NCBI GenBank assembly: GCA_934149155.1
Contig: CAKPDZ010000001.1
Span: forward strand, 49,286-113,285
DNA from: an uncultured Clostridia bacterium
Lineage (GTDB): Bacteria; Bacillota; Clostridia; TANB77; CAG-508
Direction: 5' to 3'
Length of the DNA stretch: 64,000 nt
How positions within the stretch are numbered: position 1 is the first letter of the stretch; each line of letters opens with the position of its first letter. A program made the translations under genes and the position numbers. The notes beneath the pieces are model-generated. The model was not told where the DNA came from, ran no database searches, and was given only the letters and a program-made list of their open reading frames with translations. Positions 15,001 to 21,220 of the stretch are shown one piece after another.

Positions 15001-18000
15001 CAGTTCCATCAATATTTCCAACTTCTAGAGTTTGTTTATTACTTGAATTTTGGTATGCATCTGTTACTATTCCTGCTTCAATTTCTAGTGAAATATCTCC
15101 ACCATTTTCATTTCTGTATTTAGCAGTTCCTCCAACTATTGTTTCTGTTGGTGTAAATTCTGTATATCCTCCACCCTCTGGTGTAATATTAGTTAATGCT
15201 AATGTATATTCATATTCTTGATCTTTAACTATTTCAACTGGTCCTGATAATCTCTTTTCAATTTCTGAAGACTCAACTCCATTTGCAAGTACTTTAATTT
15301 TATCAACTGTCACATTAAATATGCTTTGGTCTTTAATTAAGAATTTATCTTTTATTCTTATTTTTATCATTCCACCATTCATGTCTGCATTTGCAAGTGA
15401 CCATACTGGATCTACAACATCTACTACTTCTTTGTCAGTGTCTGAACCTCCTGGTTCATTTCTGCCTATTGTTATAGTCTTTCCTGCATTTGTGTTTCCA
15501 GATTTATCATAAATTGCTCCAGCTTGAAATGCTAATGTCATATAACCACTGTATTTAAATCCATCTCCAACTCCATTAGCGTCTTTTGAATCTAAACCTG
15601 TAATTGTTAGTTTTAATCTTTCTCCAACTTTTGTATTTGCAGTACCATTAACTGTGCCTGTTAAGTCTTGAACCTTTTCTAACTTTTTAGTTATTGCCTT
15701 ATTTAATTCTGTTTTATCATAATCATCAATTCCAACTATTATTTTACTTCCATCATAAGTTCCATCAGATTTCTTTAATGCTGTACTAGCAGAATTTTTA
15801 TATGTATCATCAAAATACTTATCTATTACATCAAATGTAATTTCTACTTTTTCTTCTTTTCCACCATGAGTTATTTTTGTGTCTGATGCTCTATATGTAA
15901 ACTCAGGTTTAATTGAATCAATAAACATTGTTCCTGATTCGTTTTTATCTTTTTTGTCATCACTTATTGTAATTTCTTTCATTGTTCCAGATGTATCAAT
16001 TGCACTTAAGTTTCTGTTATCATATACATCTTTTAATGTCTTCTTGTTTATTTTTAATGTAATGTTACCACTCCACTCTTGGAAGCTCTTTCCATTTACT
16101 CTTCCTTGATTTAGTCCTGATAATGTTAATACTTGTCTTACATCATTTGCTTGTGTTACTGTATTTGTAACAGTTTCTGCATTTGAAAGTGATTTTGTTA
16201 TACCTGTTGTTTCTTCTCCATCTATAAATACTTGAACATCATTTGCCGTTAATACACTTGTTACATCACTCTTATGATCAATTCCTGCTTCTGGATTTGT
16301 GCTACCTCTTAATGTTACTGTTATTTTACTGTTGTTTATATTGTTGTTATCTATTGTTAATTCTGATGCTTCTTTTGTCCATTCTGTTCTGTATTTTGGA
16401 TTTATTGTTCCTCTTGTATATTCTATTGCTGATGTTGTTGCAGTTGTATCTGTTTTGAAATTGTTTTTGTCTAGGTAGATTTGTTCTGATGCATAAATTT
16501 TGCATCCTGTTTTCCCTGTATTTTCAAACATTTCTAGATATGCTTTTTCTGCTTTATTATTTATTATTATATTTCCATCTGCAATTTTGGTAAATGCTGG
16601 GCCTAAATCTAAACTTGTCATTGCTGTACTTCCTGTTCCAGAAAACATCCCATACATATTCGTTACATTTCTTGTATCAAATTTGTCTCCCAAATCCAAA
16701 CTTGTCATTGCTTTATATCCTGTTTGAGCAAACATATTTGACATATCAGTTACATTACTTGTATCAAATTTATCTCCTAAATTTAAGCTTGTCATTGATT
16801 GAGCTCCTGTTTGTACAAACATTCCATTCATATTCGTTACATTTCTTGTATCAAATTTATCTCCTAAATCTAAACTTGTCATTAAGTTTCCTGTTGCCCA
16901 AAACATCCAGCTCATATTTTTAACATTACTTGTATTAAATTTATTTCCTAAATTTAATTCTGTCATTGATTCACGTCCTGTATGAGCAAACATATGATTC
17001 ATATCTTCAACTTTACTTGTATCAAATTTATCCCCCAAATTTAAGCTTGTCATTTTTATACATCCCGTATAAGCAAACATACGATTCGTATTTTTAACTT
17101 TACTTGTATCAAATTTGTCTCCTAAATTCAAGTTTGTTAATGCTGTATATCCTGTATCGCAAAACATGTATGACATATCTGTTACTTTATTTGTAATAAA
17201 ATTACCACCTAAATTTAAGGTTGTCATTGCAACATATCCTGTTTGTTCAAACATACCACTCATATTTTCTACATTACTTGTATTAAAGCCATTTCCTAAT
17301 TCTAGTTTAGTCATTGATCTATATCCAGTATATCTAAACATTCTATACATCTTTGTTACACTAGTTACATTTAATAAATTCAAATTATTAATTGTTTCTG
17401 TTGATGTACAAATTTCTGCATATCCTATATAAGCAAACAAATTAGTAGAATCTTGATTTGCAAAAATTTCACTATTACTTCCAATATAAACTTTTAAACT
17501 TCCATTTGCATTAGTATCATACCAAGCTAATATTGATTTATCTTGTTGAGCAGATACATCCCAAGCAGTATCTTTTTTATAATCTCTTAATGATGCATCA
17601 TATCCTATATTATCTGGTATATTATCCATAAATGTTATACTGTCAATATTTTGTCTTTGAATTGATTTTACTTTATTATTAGTACTACTTGCACTTCCTA
17701 AAAATCCACTGTTTGCATTTTCCTCTTGGCTTGTATTAATCAAAGTATTATATAATATAAATTCTGTTTTCTTATTTCCATTTCCAGATTGATCTTTTGC
17801 AACTCCTTGAGGAATTACTACTTTAACTTGCTTAACATCTGATGCAAAATTTGTAACTGTTAATGTATAATCTATACCATATGTTACTGTAGATGTTACA
17901 TTATTTACAGTTCTTTCTTCTTGTTTATCTTCTTTAGTTAAACTTACTTCTAAACCACTTTTGGTTTCTGCCCCATTTATAAATATTTGTATATTATCTT

Positions 18001-20740
18001 TTGTCAATGTGCTAGTAGAGAAATATTTGTCTGTAACTTTAAAATTTAATGTTGCAGTTTTGTTAATAGCATTTGCAGAAGAACTTACTTTTTCAAATAA
18101 TGGATCTACAACATCCACTACTTTTCCTGTTCCTGTACCTCCAGGAATATTTATACCTGATGTTATTGTTTTTGCAACATTTGTATTATTTGATGTGTCA
18201 ACCATTTTGCTAGCAGGTACTACTACTGTAACTACACCACTGTAATCTAAATATTTATCTCCTTGTTTTACTTGTAATTGTTCCAAATTTGATAATTGTA
18301 ATGTATATCTTTTTCCAATTACTTTTGTTACACTTTTAACAACTCCGTTTTCAGTAACTTTTACTGTATTTTTTATATCTGTTGAACTTAATGCTTTAGT
18401 AACTTTTGTCCAATCAACATCTTTGTTATCTATCTTTATTGTTAAATCACCTATGCTTAATGCTGTTGATTTAGACTCATCATAGAATTTATCTGTCATA
18501 TCAAATACCATTGTAAATGTTTTATCTGTCTTATTGATATCTGACTTAGCATCACTTGTTGCATCTTCTACATACTTATATGTAATATCTGGTTTTACAA
18601 CATCTATAAAATCTCCTTGAAGCTCTGTTTCTGCATTCTCATTTTTTTCTATAGTTATTGCATTACCATTTGAATCTGTAGCAGTTCCTCCTGCATCTGT
18701 AACTATCCCTGCTGCAAATTTTATTGATACATTACCACTCCAATCAGTATATTCTCTATTATAGTCAATTGAAGATCTTGTTTTTGGGAAATTTGTTAAT
18801 TCTAGTGTGTATCTATATCCAACTATTTTGCTTGCTCCATTTATAGTTGCTTTTAATTCTTCTACTTTTACATAGTTTTTAGTTACACTGCTTGCTTCTT
18901 CTCCATCTACATATACTGTTACTTTTGATTTATTTGTATTTGCCTCTGCAACTGTTGTACCTAATCCTGTACTTTTTAAATATTTGTCAACTACATCAAA
19001 TACAAATGTTTCTTTTCCACTTGCTACATTTTTAGTTGAAGAAACTTTTATAATTTCTGGCTTTAATGTATCTATCTTGTTTAATGCCACTTCTAATGCC
19101 TCGTTTTTGTTATTAGAGTTATCAACTAATGTATTCTCAGGAATACGAACTTTCATATCACCACTATATTCTCTGTATACTCTACCTGTTAAAGTATTAG
19201 TTTCATATTTTGTTCTTTGTTCATTAAATTTACTATCTGTTTCTTCTAAACCTGATATTTCAAGCTTATAATGTATTCCATAATTTAATCCATTTTCACT
19301 TAAATCTTCTACTTTAGTTAAACTTTTTACAATATCTGTTGAACTTTCACTTGCTGTTACATTTACACCATCTACCCAAAGTTGTACTTTGTCTGCAGTC
19401 AAACTATTTTCTTTATAATATTTATCTGTTCCATATAAATCCATAGAAACATTCATTTTTCCTGTTGTGCTATCTATTATTTTTCTAACATTCTTAGCTT
19501 CCCACACTGGGTTTACAACATCAACTACTGTTTCTCCTGGATCTGTAGGTTGACTCGGATCACTTATACCTATTGTAATTGTCTTTCCATTACTTGTATT
19601 TCCTGATTTATCTGTTGCTAGACTGCTAGGAAATTGTATACTCATAGGTCCACTGTAATCTCTGTAAGTTCCTTCTTTTGTTTTTTGTTGTAACCCTCCA
19701 ATTACTAATGTAAATTTATACCCAACAGTTACTGTTTCTCCATCTCTTTCTTCTGTTAACTCAGTTACATTAGTTATTTTTTTAGTTACAACTCCATTTA
19801 TCTGTGAATCAGCATCATCTTTTAATGCTATTTGTATTTTATTTACTTCATCTTGATTTACAACTTTTTGTCCATTTTCATCTTTTAATAATTTTGTACT
19901 TTCAAAATATTTATCAGCTATAGAAAATTCTACTGTTAATGTTTTATCACTATAATTTATATTTCCTGTTGAATACTCATATCTTATTTCTGGATTTTGA
20001 TAATCTGCGAACATTGTATTATCTGTATTATGATCTGTTTTTGTATCTTTTATTTCTACATTAACCCAAGTACCATTTGTGTCTTTTTCCATCATACTTT
20101 GGTTTCCATATTCATCTGTTAAGATATTTGCATTATATGTACTTGAATCTTTTCCTCTTCCTGCTAATTTTAATGCAATATTTCCTGACCATTCTGTGTA
20201 GCTTTTTCCTGATACTCTTACAGCTTCTTTTAGATTTGATAATCTGATTGTATATGTTATTTCATTCTTTTGTGATGTTGCATTTTGGTTTTTAGTGCCT
20301 CCTCCAACTTCTACTGTTGGTTGTGTAATATTGCTATTTGCATTTACATTTACAGCTGGAATTGTTGTATTTGTTACATCTACACCATCTATAAATACAG
20401 TTACATCTTTTGCTTTTAATTGACTCTCTACATCACTAGCATAATTTATGTCTGTATTTGCATCTATATTTTGAGATTGGTATGCAGAACCTTTTACTGT
20501 TACAGTTAATGTTCCTTCACTTGCACTAAATGAACTTTTTATTTTTTCCCACTCTGGTTTGTATATTGGATTTATAGTTCCGTGATTTAATCCTACATTT
20601 TCTTCTGCTTTTGCATTTTCTAACACTGGTGCATATATATCTTTTGTTACTTTACTAAACTTTATATAAAACCCTAATACCGTTATTAAGGCTATTAATA
20701 TTATTATAATTTTTCTTACATTTTTTCTCTTTTTAAACAT
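1..20740 (-). CDS. Giant BspA/Ig-like repeat surface protein A (3' end outside window)
   Basis: The minus-strand frame from ATG 20,740 stays open to the left edge, at least 6,913 codons, with the C-terminus outside the window. The start is fixed by GGAGGAAG 3 bases upstream. Residues 1-30 are a basic stretch then a hydrophobic segment (KIIIILIALITVLGFYI), a signal peptide or signal anchor. The protein then alternates roughly 130-residue Ig-like domains (recurring DKYF/DKYY, EYSG, D-x-SGN motifs) with three BspA/DUF285 blocks near residues 1010-1450, 2330-2780 and 3650-4080. Residues about 5465-5500 resemble an InlB-type repeat, and 5505-6420 a pectate-lyase-like beta-helix opening with VSKSGDNSNDGKSPDTPV and rich in VYGG/IYGG turns. 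A role in adhesion or matrix is inferred from family; no enzymatic motif was seen. Any anchor motif would be beyond position 1. Confidence 0.9.
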   Translation of the reverse strand, partial: MFKKRKNVRKIIIILIALITVLGFYIKFSKVTKDIYAPVLENAKAEENVGLNHGTINPIYKPEWEKIKSSFSASEGTLTVTVKGSAYQSQNIDANTDINYASDVESQLKAKDVTVFIDGVDVTNTTIPAVNVNANSNITQPTVEVGGGTKNQNATSQKNEITYTIRLSNLKEAVRVSGKSYTEWSGNIALKLAGRGKDSSTYNANILTDEYGNQSMMEKDTNGTWVNVEIKDTKTDHNTDNTMFADYQNPEIRYEYSTGNINYSDKTLTVEFSIADKYFESTKLLKDENGQKVVNQDEVNKIQIALKDDADSQINGVVTKKITNVTELTEERDGETVTVGYKFTLVIGGLQQKTKEGTYRDYSGPMSIQFPSSLATDKSGNTSNGKTITIGISDPSQPTDPGETVVDVVNPVWEAKNVRKIIDSTTGKMNVSMDLYGTDKYYKENSLTADKVQLWVDGVNVTASESSTDIVKSLTKVEDLSENGLNYGIHYKLEISGLEETDSKFNEQRTKYETNTLTGRVYREYSGDMKVRIPENTLVDNSNNKNEALEVALNKIDTLKPEIIKVSSTKNVASGKETFVFDVVDKYLKSTGLGTTVAEANTNKSKVTVYVDGEEASSVTKNYVKVEELKATINGASKIVGYRYTLELTNFPKTRSSIDYNREYTDWSGNVSIKFAAGIVTDAGGTATDSNGNAITIEKNENAETELQGDFIDVVKPDITYKYVEDATSDAKSDINKTDKTFTMVFDMTDKFYDESKSTALSIGDLTIKIDNKDVDWTKVTKALSSTDIKNTVKVTENGVVKSVTKVIGKRYTLQLSNLEQLQVKQGDKYLDYSGVVTVVVPASKMVDTSNNTNVAKTITSGINIPGGTGTGKVVDVVDPLFEKVSSSANAINKTATLNFKVTDKYFSTSTLTKDNIQIFINGAETKSGLEVSLTKEDKQEERTVNNVTSTVTYGIDYTLTVTNFASDVKQVKVVIPQGVAKDQSGNGNKKTEFILYNTLINTSQEENANSGFLGSASSTNNKVKSIQRQNIDSITFMDNIPDNIGYDASLRDYKKDTAWDVSAQQDKSILAWYDTNANGSLKVYIGSNSEIFANQDSTNLFAYIGYAEICTSTETINNLNLLNVTSVTKMYRMFRYTGYRSMTKLELGNGFNTSNVENMSGMFEQTGYVAMTTLNLGGNFITNKVTDMSYMFCDTGYTALTNLNLGDKFDTSKVKNTNRMFAYTGCIKMTSLNLGDKFDTSKVEDMNHMFAHTGRESMTELNLGNKFNTSNVKNMSWMFWATGNLMTSLDLGDKFDTRNVTNMNGMFVQTGAQSMTSLNLGDKFDTSNVTDMSNMFAQTGYKAMTSLDLGDKFDTRNVTNMYGMFSGTGSTAMTSLDLGPAFTKIADGNIIINNKAEKAYLEMFENTGKTGCKIYASEQIYLDKNNFKTDTTATTSAIEYTRGTINPKYRTEWTKEASELTIDNNNINNSKITVTLRGSTNPEAGIDHKSDVTSVLTANDVQVFIDGEETTGITKSLSNAETVTNTVTQANDVRQVLTLSGLNQGRVNGKSFQEWSGNITLKINKKTLKDVYDNRNLSAIDTSGTMKEITISDDKKDKNESGTMFIDSIKPEFTYRASDTKITHGGKEEKVEITFDVIDKYFDDTYKNSASTALKKSDGTYDGSKIIVGIDDYDKTELNKAITKKLEKVQDLTGTVNGTANTKVGERLKLTITGLDSKDANGVGDGFKYSGYMTLAFQAGAIYDKSGNTNAGKTITIGRNEPGGSDTDKEVVDVVDPVWSLANADMNGGMIKIRIKDKFLIKDQSIFNVTVDKIKVLANGVESSEIEKRLSGPVEIVKDQEYEYTLALTNITPEGGGYTEFTPTETIVGGTAKYRNENGGDISLEIEAGIVTDAYQNSSNKQTLEVGNIDGTGPEVYEVQKTQDETAGKETIIFNITDKNYYPDDTVELNELSVFLDGKNVDSEVTKKILKTVPIKTILDGEVKTVGHQYTVEISSIVETDSEFKSSGRDYRELSGTLQLNIAEDASRDVKGNIINPDTTTITDFVDFIKPEVRYKYSDSDIDYDGKTFKMEFDIVDKYLSSITLNDVSQLKILIDGEEPNWDSTGVHGVTKNLTYTETKATINGQSKTVGRHYILKLSHLEQLEKLAGKETMDYSGIITVAIPEDVAIDTTKHGNAGTTITSGINILAGDVTTDGKVVDVVDPIWERVSSTANAASQTASITVKGTDKYFKSSNLTANDIKVFVNGTEVTANINKSITGAKTPEYAADGTTRIGDRYTISLSGSGLAKDANQIKIQIQPNTITDNSNNTNKATDLLVFNTLRKTDTETTSGFLGSASSTNSKVKAIQRQNIDNITFMDNIPSSIYDKSAKKIVNEDTTWDVSAQQDKSILAWFTTNANGTLKVYIGSDNEIFGNYNSSYLFRSVGSSDKCTSTETITNIGLLNTSNVTDMSSMFDMTGYRAMTSLNLGNNFDTSNVTNMYDMFFYTGYTAMTSLNLGDKFDTSNVTNMYRMFNATGAAAMTNLNLGDKFDTSNVTNMRGMFFATGAATMTNLNLGNKFDTSSVTDMESMFSRTGEKAMTSLNLGDKFDTSNVTDMSSMFINTGYTAMTSLDLGDKFDTSNVTDMESMFYRTGEKAMTSLNLGDKFDTSNVTNMSYMFYNTGAVAMTNLDLGDRFDTGNVTNMRSMFYNTGSTAMTSLDLGPAFTKIADGDITDGNKQVKAYEDMFGRTGKQDEITIYASEQIYFDKNNFKLNTDATSSTINYTRGTINPKYRTEWVKEASTLTIDDSNLKNSKITVTLRGRTNAEAGKEFTSNVTSSLTADKIHVYFDGVESTTVSKSIATAVVAKNATTGANDVTQVLTISGLDDVRKDGKTYTEWSGNISLKIDKKTLKDDTYSNQNLSAIDTSGTMTDIVIKETENIEANKSGTMFIDSIRPEFTYVYSNTDIDKENKSVTVEFSVSDKYFDSSTLLNKVNDIVVKLTDTDSETTIPNNKIQKKLTKIEDIEDTINGKKVTVGEKYKLVITGLQQQTADGKYRDYSGPMSISIPAGVATDKSGNKNVEKVISIGVNDPGGSKSDEKIVDVVDPLWKAENIKIDHTNNIVTVDLIGTDKYLDGENSKLTTDNIKVYVDNEEVTTTKNVVKSLSPVEKLTETRDGKSVQYGVKYTLTLSDWEETTKQTAKNKEFFEWSGTTKITIAEGTLRDLPQQDLPDTVAKKYNTSKEQTFELGHVDFIKPKVEKVSTSKSPTAKTETFVFNVIDKYLDESDLVTTEDISVYVDGELVPTTQITRTLTKVSDISGTVNGTSKVVGHQYQLVLSNLEQARKSINYDREYSDWSGNFSIKVAEGAVKDTNTPEPNKNVETTIDGDFVDFIKPNVTYKYSTSDIDYDNKTFTMVFDITDKHFASSTLSLKDLEIKIDGETPNWDNTGVHGVAKELNSVNIENNVNGTNKVIGKRYTLKLSHLEQLEKLVGKETMDYSGVITVAIPADKVVDTSDNKNNAITITSGIEVKGAEVSGDGTVVDVVDPIWEKVSSSVNIKEQIATVVVKGTDKFFASSNLTADKIKLVIDDKEITEGVDIKVGTSTPVYTEDGTTRIGDQYTITVSGSGLNFKTSQVKIRIKPDAITDKSGNTNKTTDLILFTTLKETNTETEANSAFLGNDKIERQNIDNVTFMDNIPSSVYDVSAKEFKDTTAWDVSAAQDKSIIAWYTTNGNGSVKVYIGSEDEIFGSVDSSYLFNYIGYSDKCTSTETITNIKLLNVGNVENMTRMFSYTGYNAMTKLDLGDNFDTSNVTDMQGMFENTGYLAMKTLLLGDNFDTSKVENMNKMFQGTGYTAMSALNLEGKFDTSSVKEMQYMFNATGYTAMTALDLGTGFNTKEVTNMQDMFDECGYTLMETLDLGEEFNTSKVTNMYGMFYRTGREKLQSLDLGKKFDTSNVTNMRSMFNETGYTSMTSLNLGDNFNTSKVESMFRMFMSTGHTSMTKLDLGDKFYTTAATDMSEMFYQTGITAMTTLDLGPAFTKIADTNTNIFTNTGKNGEITIYASEQIYLDKNNFKLNTDATTSAIEYTRGTINPKYRTEWLKETSAITIDKDNLENSKITVTLRGRTNAEAGKDFTSNVESSLKAENLHVYFDGEEATDITKDIATATTTKNETTGANDVLQVITLSNLEETLRQKGKNYKEWSGNISLKIDKKTLKDTTYSNQNLQAIDTSGTMEDIVIKEAENISANTTGTMFADYIRPEFTYEYSNTNIDYDKKNVTVVFDVTDKYFKESAITLNNTTIKVDNVEPDWTKVTRTFDKKKIDADQTVGNITYKANGDIYTTINGKQQKIGERYELKLDGLETQNGEGYSGNVTLAFPAGELNANGTLKNGIIDNSGNLNSAKTITIGIDDPDNHPDHKDPVVVDVVNPLWSYGTSTINRVRNGAEADTVDVTIIGSDKYYSTNTLTTDKIKVYVDDQLESSITKNLEEITDKTILKQLATKQGLADVDNLKFVGYKLTLGNFEKINGVTKVVIDAGTIEDESGNKNIETSIPVGNPEWVEVGDNSTNPIYPAFRNNIVDFVKPVIKYTYSAVEGATNPDIDYEAKTLTVKFTVTDKYIREDSIMNADGTLNADNIRIKVAGTDLTEQLHTTVTSQPLTDGTGTEYTFVVSNFELVYDEANKYQDYSGAVDFVFTAEKVDDTSGNKNSATTITLDYDDGDDSDNPVIVDVIDPLVERTADKLSALNSNNSINRDLTNETGTVSFRIRISDKYLDQALLQNAANVQKMKVKVVKPDGEIVYPDSITKQVSLVSKQATSATYQIVLGVFGENEGVTSVIIPEGVVIDKYGNKNKETEVLVGNATWTESGDSKGEYTAFRNSIVDFTRPVWEYSTSSITRDRNGETGTVTIKILGRDKYYLKDTLTEDKILVYVDNAKNPDKPVSTITKQLTKITDTTQLDGAATGYMLTLGNFETHDGAVKISIADNTIKDTSGNGNKITEIPVGNKNWVETDISDSADNPKYTAFRNNIVDFIKPTIRYQYSEGTNPVIDQDNKKVKITFDAVDTNFLESDILSADDIKQIFIDDYDVTETITKELTSSDITDDTGNGIRYTLTLSNFELDSNLENEIFRRHSGKIEFVIGARMVRDTSGNTNIETKIVVDNDNGDDSDNYIRADFIKPKLFYKEKFISWAKRYATVTISGTDRFYDFNTKLTADDITIYTLNRDGEYVQRNDFNVEVTPVKNEYGYDFVVKLNNFEEEFRQLKISIPAGKIGDLDGHTNEAEDIFVDLDNKKPVWKYISTDTSAFETKGKISFTVKGQDTFLDLAKSNLAISNINILKDGTDITNVDNIIVNYLGADDTEVSKSYRIDVTGLTEIGAYSLVIEKATLVDEFSNESATTTISFSKSAISSNTDNYTAVTYYASPDLEQVHQAYVHELMSVNETGTNGQSTTYRASSIGEIYNNGNNTLFAEPFKYRNGTQQAYSFKGWAEADEKGFSADDATIYNLYEEIPNTVTHLNAIWQQATVVFVSKSGDNSNDGKSPDTPVKDLKTAYSKLNTNGTASTNIIVIMNKIEWNGSDTLTGNATITNLYAGVDYRAENDAELKISSNMNINGDITFDNIKLYSDSTKVSDGSDYLAKGDYSNVLVTNYGDVILGRGISTPDGKYTFGAVVGGNYKDETTKNTIGIHTVIAEAGKYNDIIIGSSLNKPTTDRKYVSHQVILGTMKEAAISRNEKLTITGYLSMGELEDRCYPYNRDGSQDTALGYTRYYAIAKVYSVLFTGENKFNKASEDASIYMRSTNGFNDGKIEFDMYGGNITGSIYGGARMATTKDKNDSAQPDANILKFYGGQIIGDIFGHGDSDTSTGNSIINLQGRVDITGNIFGGSNTATVAKGKVTGNTNITVDSSIIIKGNIYGGSKGVIENSTVNLNTGLITGNTNVTLNVGTVQGDIFGGGYNSGVTLATNVTINNGTVTGSIYGGAYQNQVQGAVKVNVYGGTVNNVYGGNVLTTNSQLNSDNSSENSYITIGSTSKTTTPTVNGTIFGNGKNNRAGTAEIQLVKCATVPTVYGGSDGAGISNETYIYLKGMTANTMYGSSKDAGTTTKSFIFLQSGTVTDVYGGGYGGNTTTSNVQLQGTATATNVYGGANEKGNVNTSNVDLISGNATNIFGAGNNVGTTVTNVTLNGMKVESIHGGSKWTGATGETNVVLNSGRVEYVYGAGYDVGATNTKVTQNGATAINIYGGCEGVRISNSPEVTNSVVNINGAYAKNVYGGNMGTGTVKYATVNVSGNSNIAGYIFGGGYQSNIGKSGADGSATINITGGTFHNDIVGGSERGMVYGTTTVNIGKETVTDTSLQGTRIVIVGNVYGAGDAINPSYKETSVKGSTHVNMFNSNSSPITFENSIFGSGNGANYEPKDSADESTIKVKGFGSSANSHKMTSIERTGKVYIQSSYLELTGAQNEYNLYKNTSYTLNRITNGLALLDNSTLYTQRGFNMVGGFESLLSTGDNSTIKETATIANDKVTRNVDNRIYTFEGVNLILAKQEGDLADKYNQDIWGDVNGMAFFGMYRLNRTTGKKEYDIYAPNIEDATSTNMFANGTYIEGRHKANHNYTVDGFYTNVDSGLGIIPQVIDVVDQGTYYDWIIGADIVNYSTSLIASTYSTYSMADLDLNFKEFVNNVSYNGTTFTVDRISANAFDAETNLINKLSIPTYSENANNNFALTMQTSNTGWLKSGTTNLYTDSYGSFDGDKVYKTDNSTDAGSLRFKLFNSINVSETKDLGYINIVLTGKARTGEDASTGKVFKVIIAINIQSLYEEEVESYVPRFTDTIDTESTYTTDSTVDMTYVLYRTGLEGQSDIYTSGDYRVLSTTTPLPKGTKVTLRDYGQGDNVNKVYYYQVASDADYDATDNTSGSTRYLYKISKFTDIGGTVS
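1450..4230 (-). repeat. VYGG-rich beta-helix-like region of protein A
   Basis: Within protein A (about residues 5505-6430) the translation shows many short irregular repeats of the form (N/S)-(V/I)-(Y/F)-G-(G/A)-(G/S), spaced about 22-35 residues, between strands rich in V, T and N. The region opens with a motif typical of right-handed parallel beta-helix proteins (VSKSGDNSNDG). The fold is inferred from this pattern. The composition differs clearly from the Ig-like and BspA parts of the same protein. Confidence 0.6.
8500..9790 (-). repeat. BspA/DUF285 block 3 of protein A
   Basis: The block has a leader (FLGN...IERQNIDNVTF, then WDVSAAQDKSIIAWY), followed by about nine 23-24 residue repeats of the type MFxxTGYxxMTxLDLGxxFDTSxVTxM. 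It closes with DLGPAFTKIADTNTNIF and GTINPKYRTEW. This is the PF03382 (BspA/Mycoplasma lipoprotein) repeat pattern. Confidence 0.8.
12410..13750 (-). repeat. BspA/DUF285 block 2 of protein A
   Basis: It has the same leader, repeat run and closing motif as block 3. It contains more repeats of about 24 residues, several nearly identical at DNA level (for example the recurring 'ttacttgtatcaaatttatc' segments), which suggests recent tandem duplication inside the block. Confidence 0.8.
16380..17715 (-). repeat. BspA/DUF285 block 1 of protein A
   Basis: The first BspA block of protein A has the leader SIQRQNIDSITF, about nine to ten MFxxTGxxxMTxLxLGxxFxTxxV repeats, then the closing DLGPAFTKIAD and GTINPKYRTEW. 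It lies about 3.95 kb from block 2, the same distance as block 2 to block 3. Confidence 0.8.
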
Positions 20741-20791
20741 GTTCTTCCTCCGTTTTTTAGCTCAAAAATCCTATCTTATTTCTCTATCTAT

Positions 20792-20820
20792 TTTATATCA
20801 TAATAGGCTATTTTTTTCAA
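20792..20820 (-). promoter_or_regulatory. Sigma-A type promoter of giant gene A
   Basis: On the minus strand TTGAAA (20,815-20,820), a 17-bp spacer and TATAAA (20,792-20,797) lie about 50 bases before the ATG at 20,740. The element and its flanks are almost the same as those upstream of ORF C. Confidence 0.65.
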
Positions 20821-20842
20821 CGTTTTTCGGCATTTTTTTCAA

Positions 20843-20876
20843 AAAAAAAAGCACCAAATTTGGTAGCTTTTTTTAC
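20843..20876 (-). terminator. Hairpin with T-run upstream of gene A promoter
   Basis: The inner palindrome ACCAAATTTGGT is flanked by AGC/GCT and by long A and T runs on both sides, so it could stop transcription in either direction. On the minus strand it would insulate gene A from upstream transcripts. Confidence 0.5.
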
Positions 20877-20890
20877 CTAAGGAAGAAAAA

Positions 20891-20930
20891 AGAAAACTTG
20901 CATTTTTTTGCAAGTTTTCTTCTTTTATTC
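20891..20930 (-). terminator. Strong intrinsic terminator hairpin (bidirectional)
   Basis: A perfect 12-bp stem, AGAAAACTTGCA/TGCAAGTTTTCT (20,891-20,902 and 20,909-20,920), has a T loop and T-rich tracts on both outer sides. It lies between the MITE copy and gene A, so it likely ends minus-strand transcripts from the 34-residue peptide region. Confidence 0.6.
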
Positions 20931-20973
20931 ATCTCAGATATTCCCATTTTTTCATATAAAAAATATATTTAAC

Positions 20974-21113
20974 AATTAATAATATATTGTTTTTTATACC
21001 TTGCTGTCGCAATCTCCATATAAAAAATACTTGTATGTAGATTGCTCCATATCGCATTCGCTTCGCTCATTTGGTCGCTTACGCGGTATTTCAAAAACAA
21101 TATATTATTAATT
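20974..21113 (-). mobile_element. MITE-like element, copy 1 (inverted relative to copies 2 and 3)
   Basis: The 140-bp element is bounded by 21-bp terminal inverted repeats starting AATTAATAATATATTGTTTT. Its interior (ATACCGCGTAAGCG ... GATATGGAGCAATCTACATA ... GATTGCGACAGCAAGGTAT, read on the minus strand) matches copies at 21,567 and 62,096 in order and nearly base for base. It has no ORF, as expected of a non-autonomous miniature element, and no transposase carrying these ends was seen in the window. No clear target duplication could be assigned in the AT-rich flanks. A structured RNA element is an alternative. Confidence 0.7.
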
Positions 21114-21185
21114 TTCTAAAATCTATATTATGATTTTTCTGTAAATTGTAACCAATAATTAATGATATTTAAATTCTTTATTTAA

Positions 21186-21214
21186 TTGACTTTTTTCAAA
21201 AATGTGTGTATAAT
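21186..21214 (+). promoter_or_regulatory. Promoter of the small plus-strand RNA
   Basis: TTGACT (21,186-21,191), a 17-bp spacer and a perfect TATAAT (21,209-21,214) predict a start near 21,221. Apart from the RNA described next there is no plausible plus-strand gene downstream before its terminator. Confidence 0.7.
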
Positions 21215-21220
21215 ATAGTT

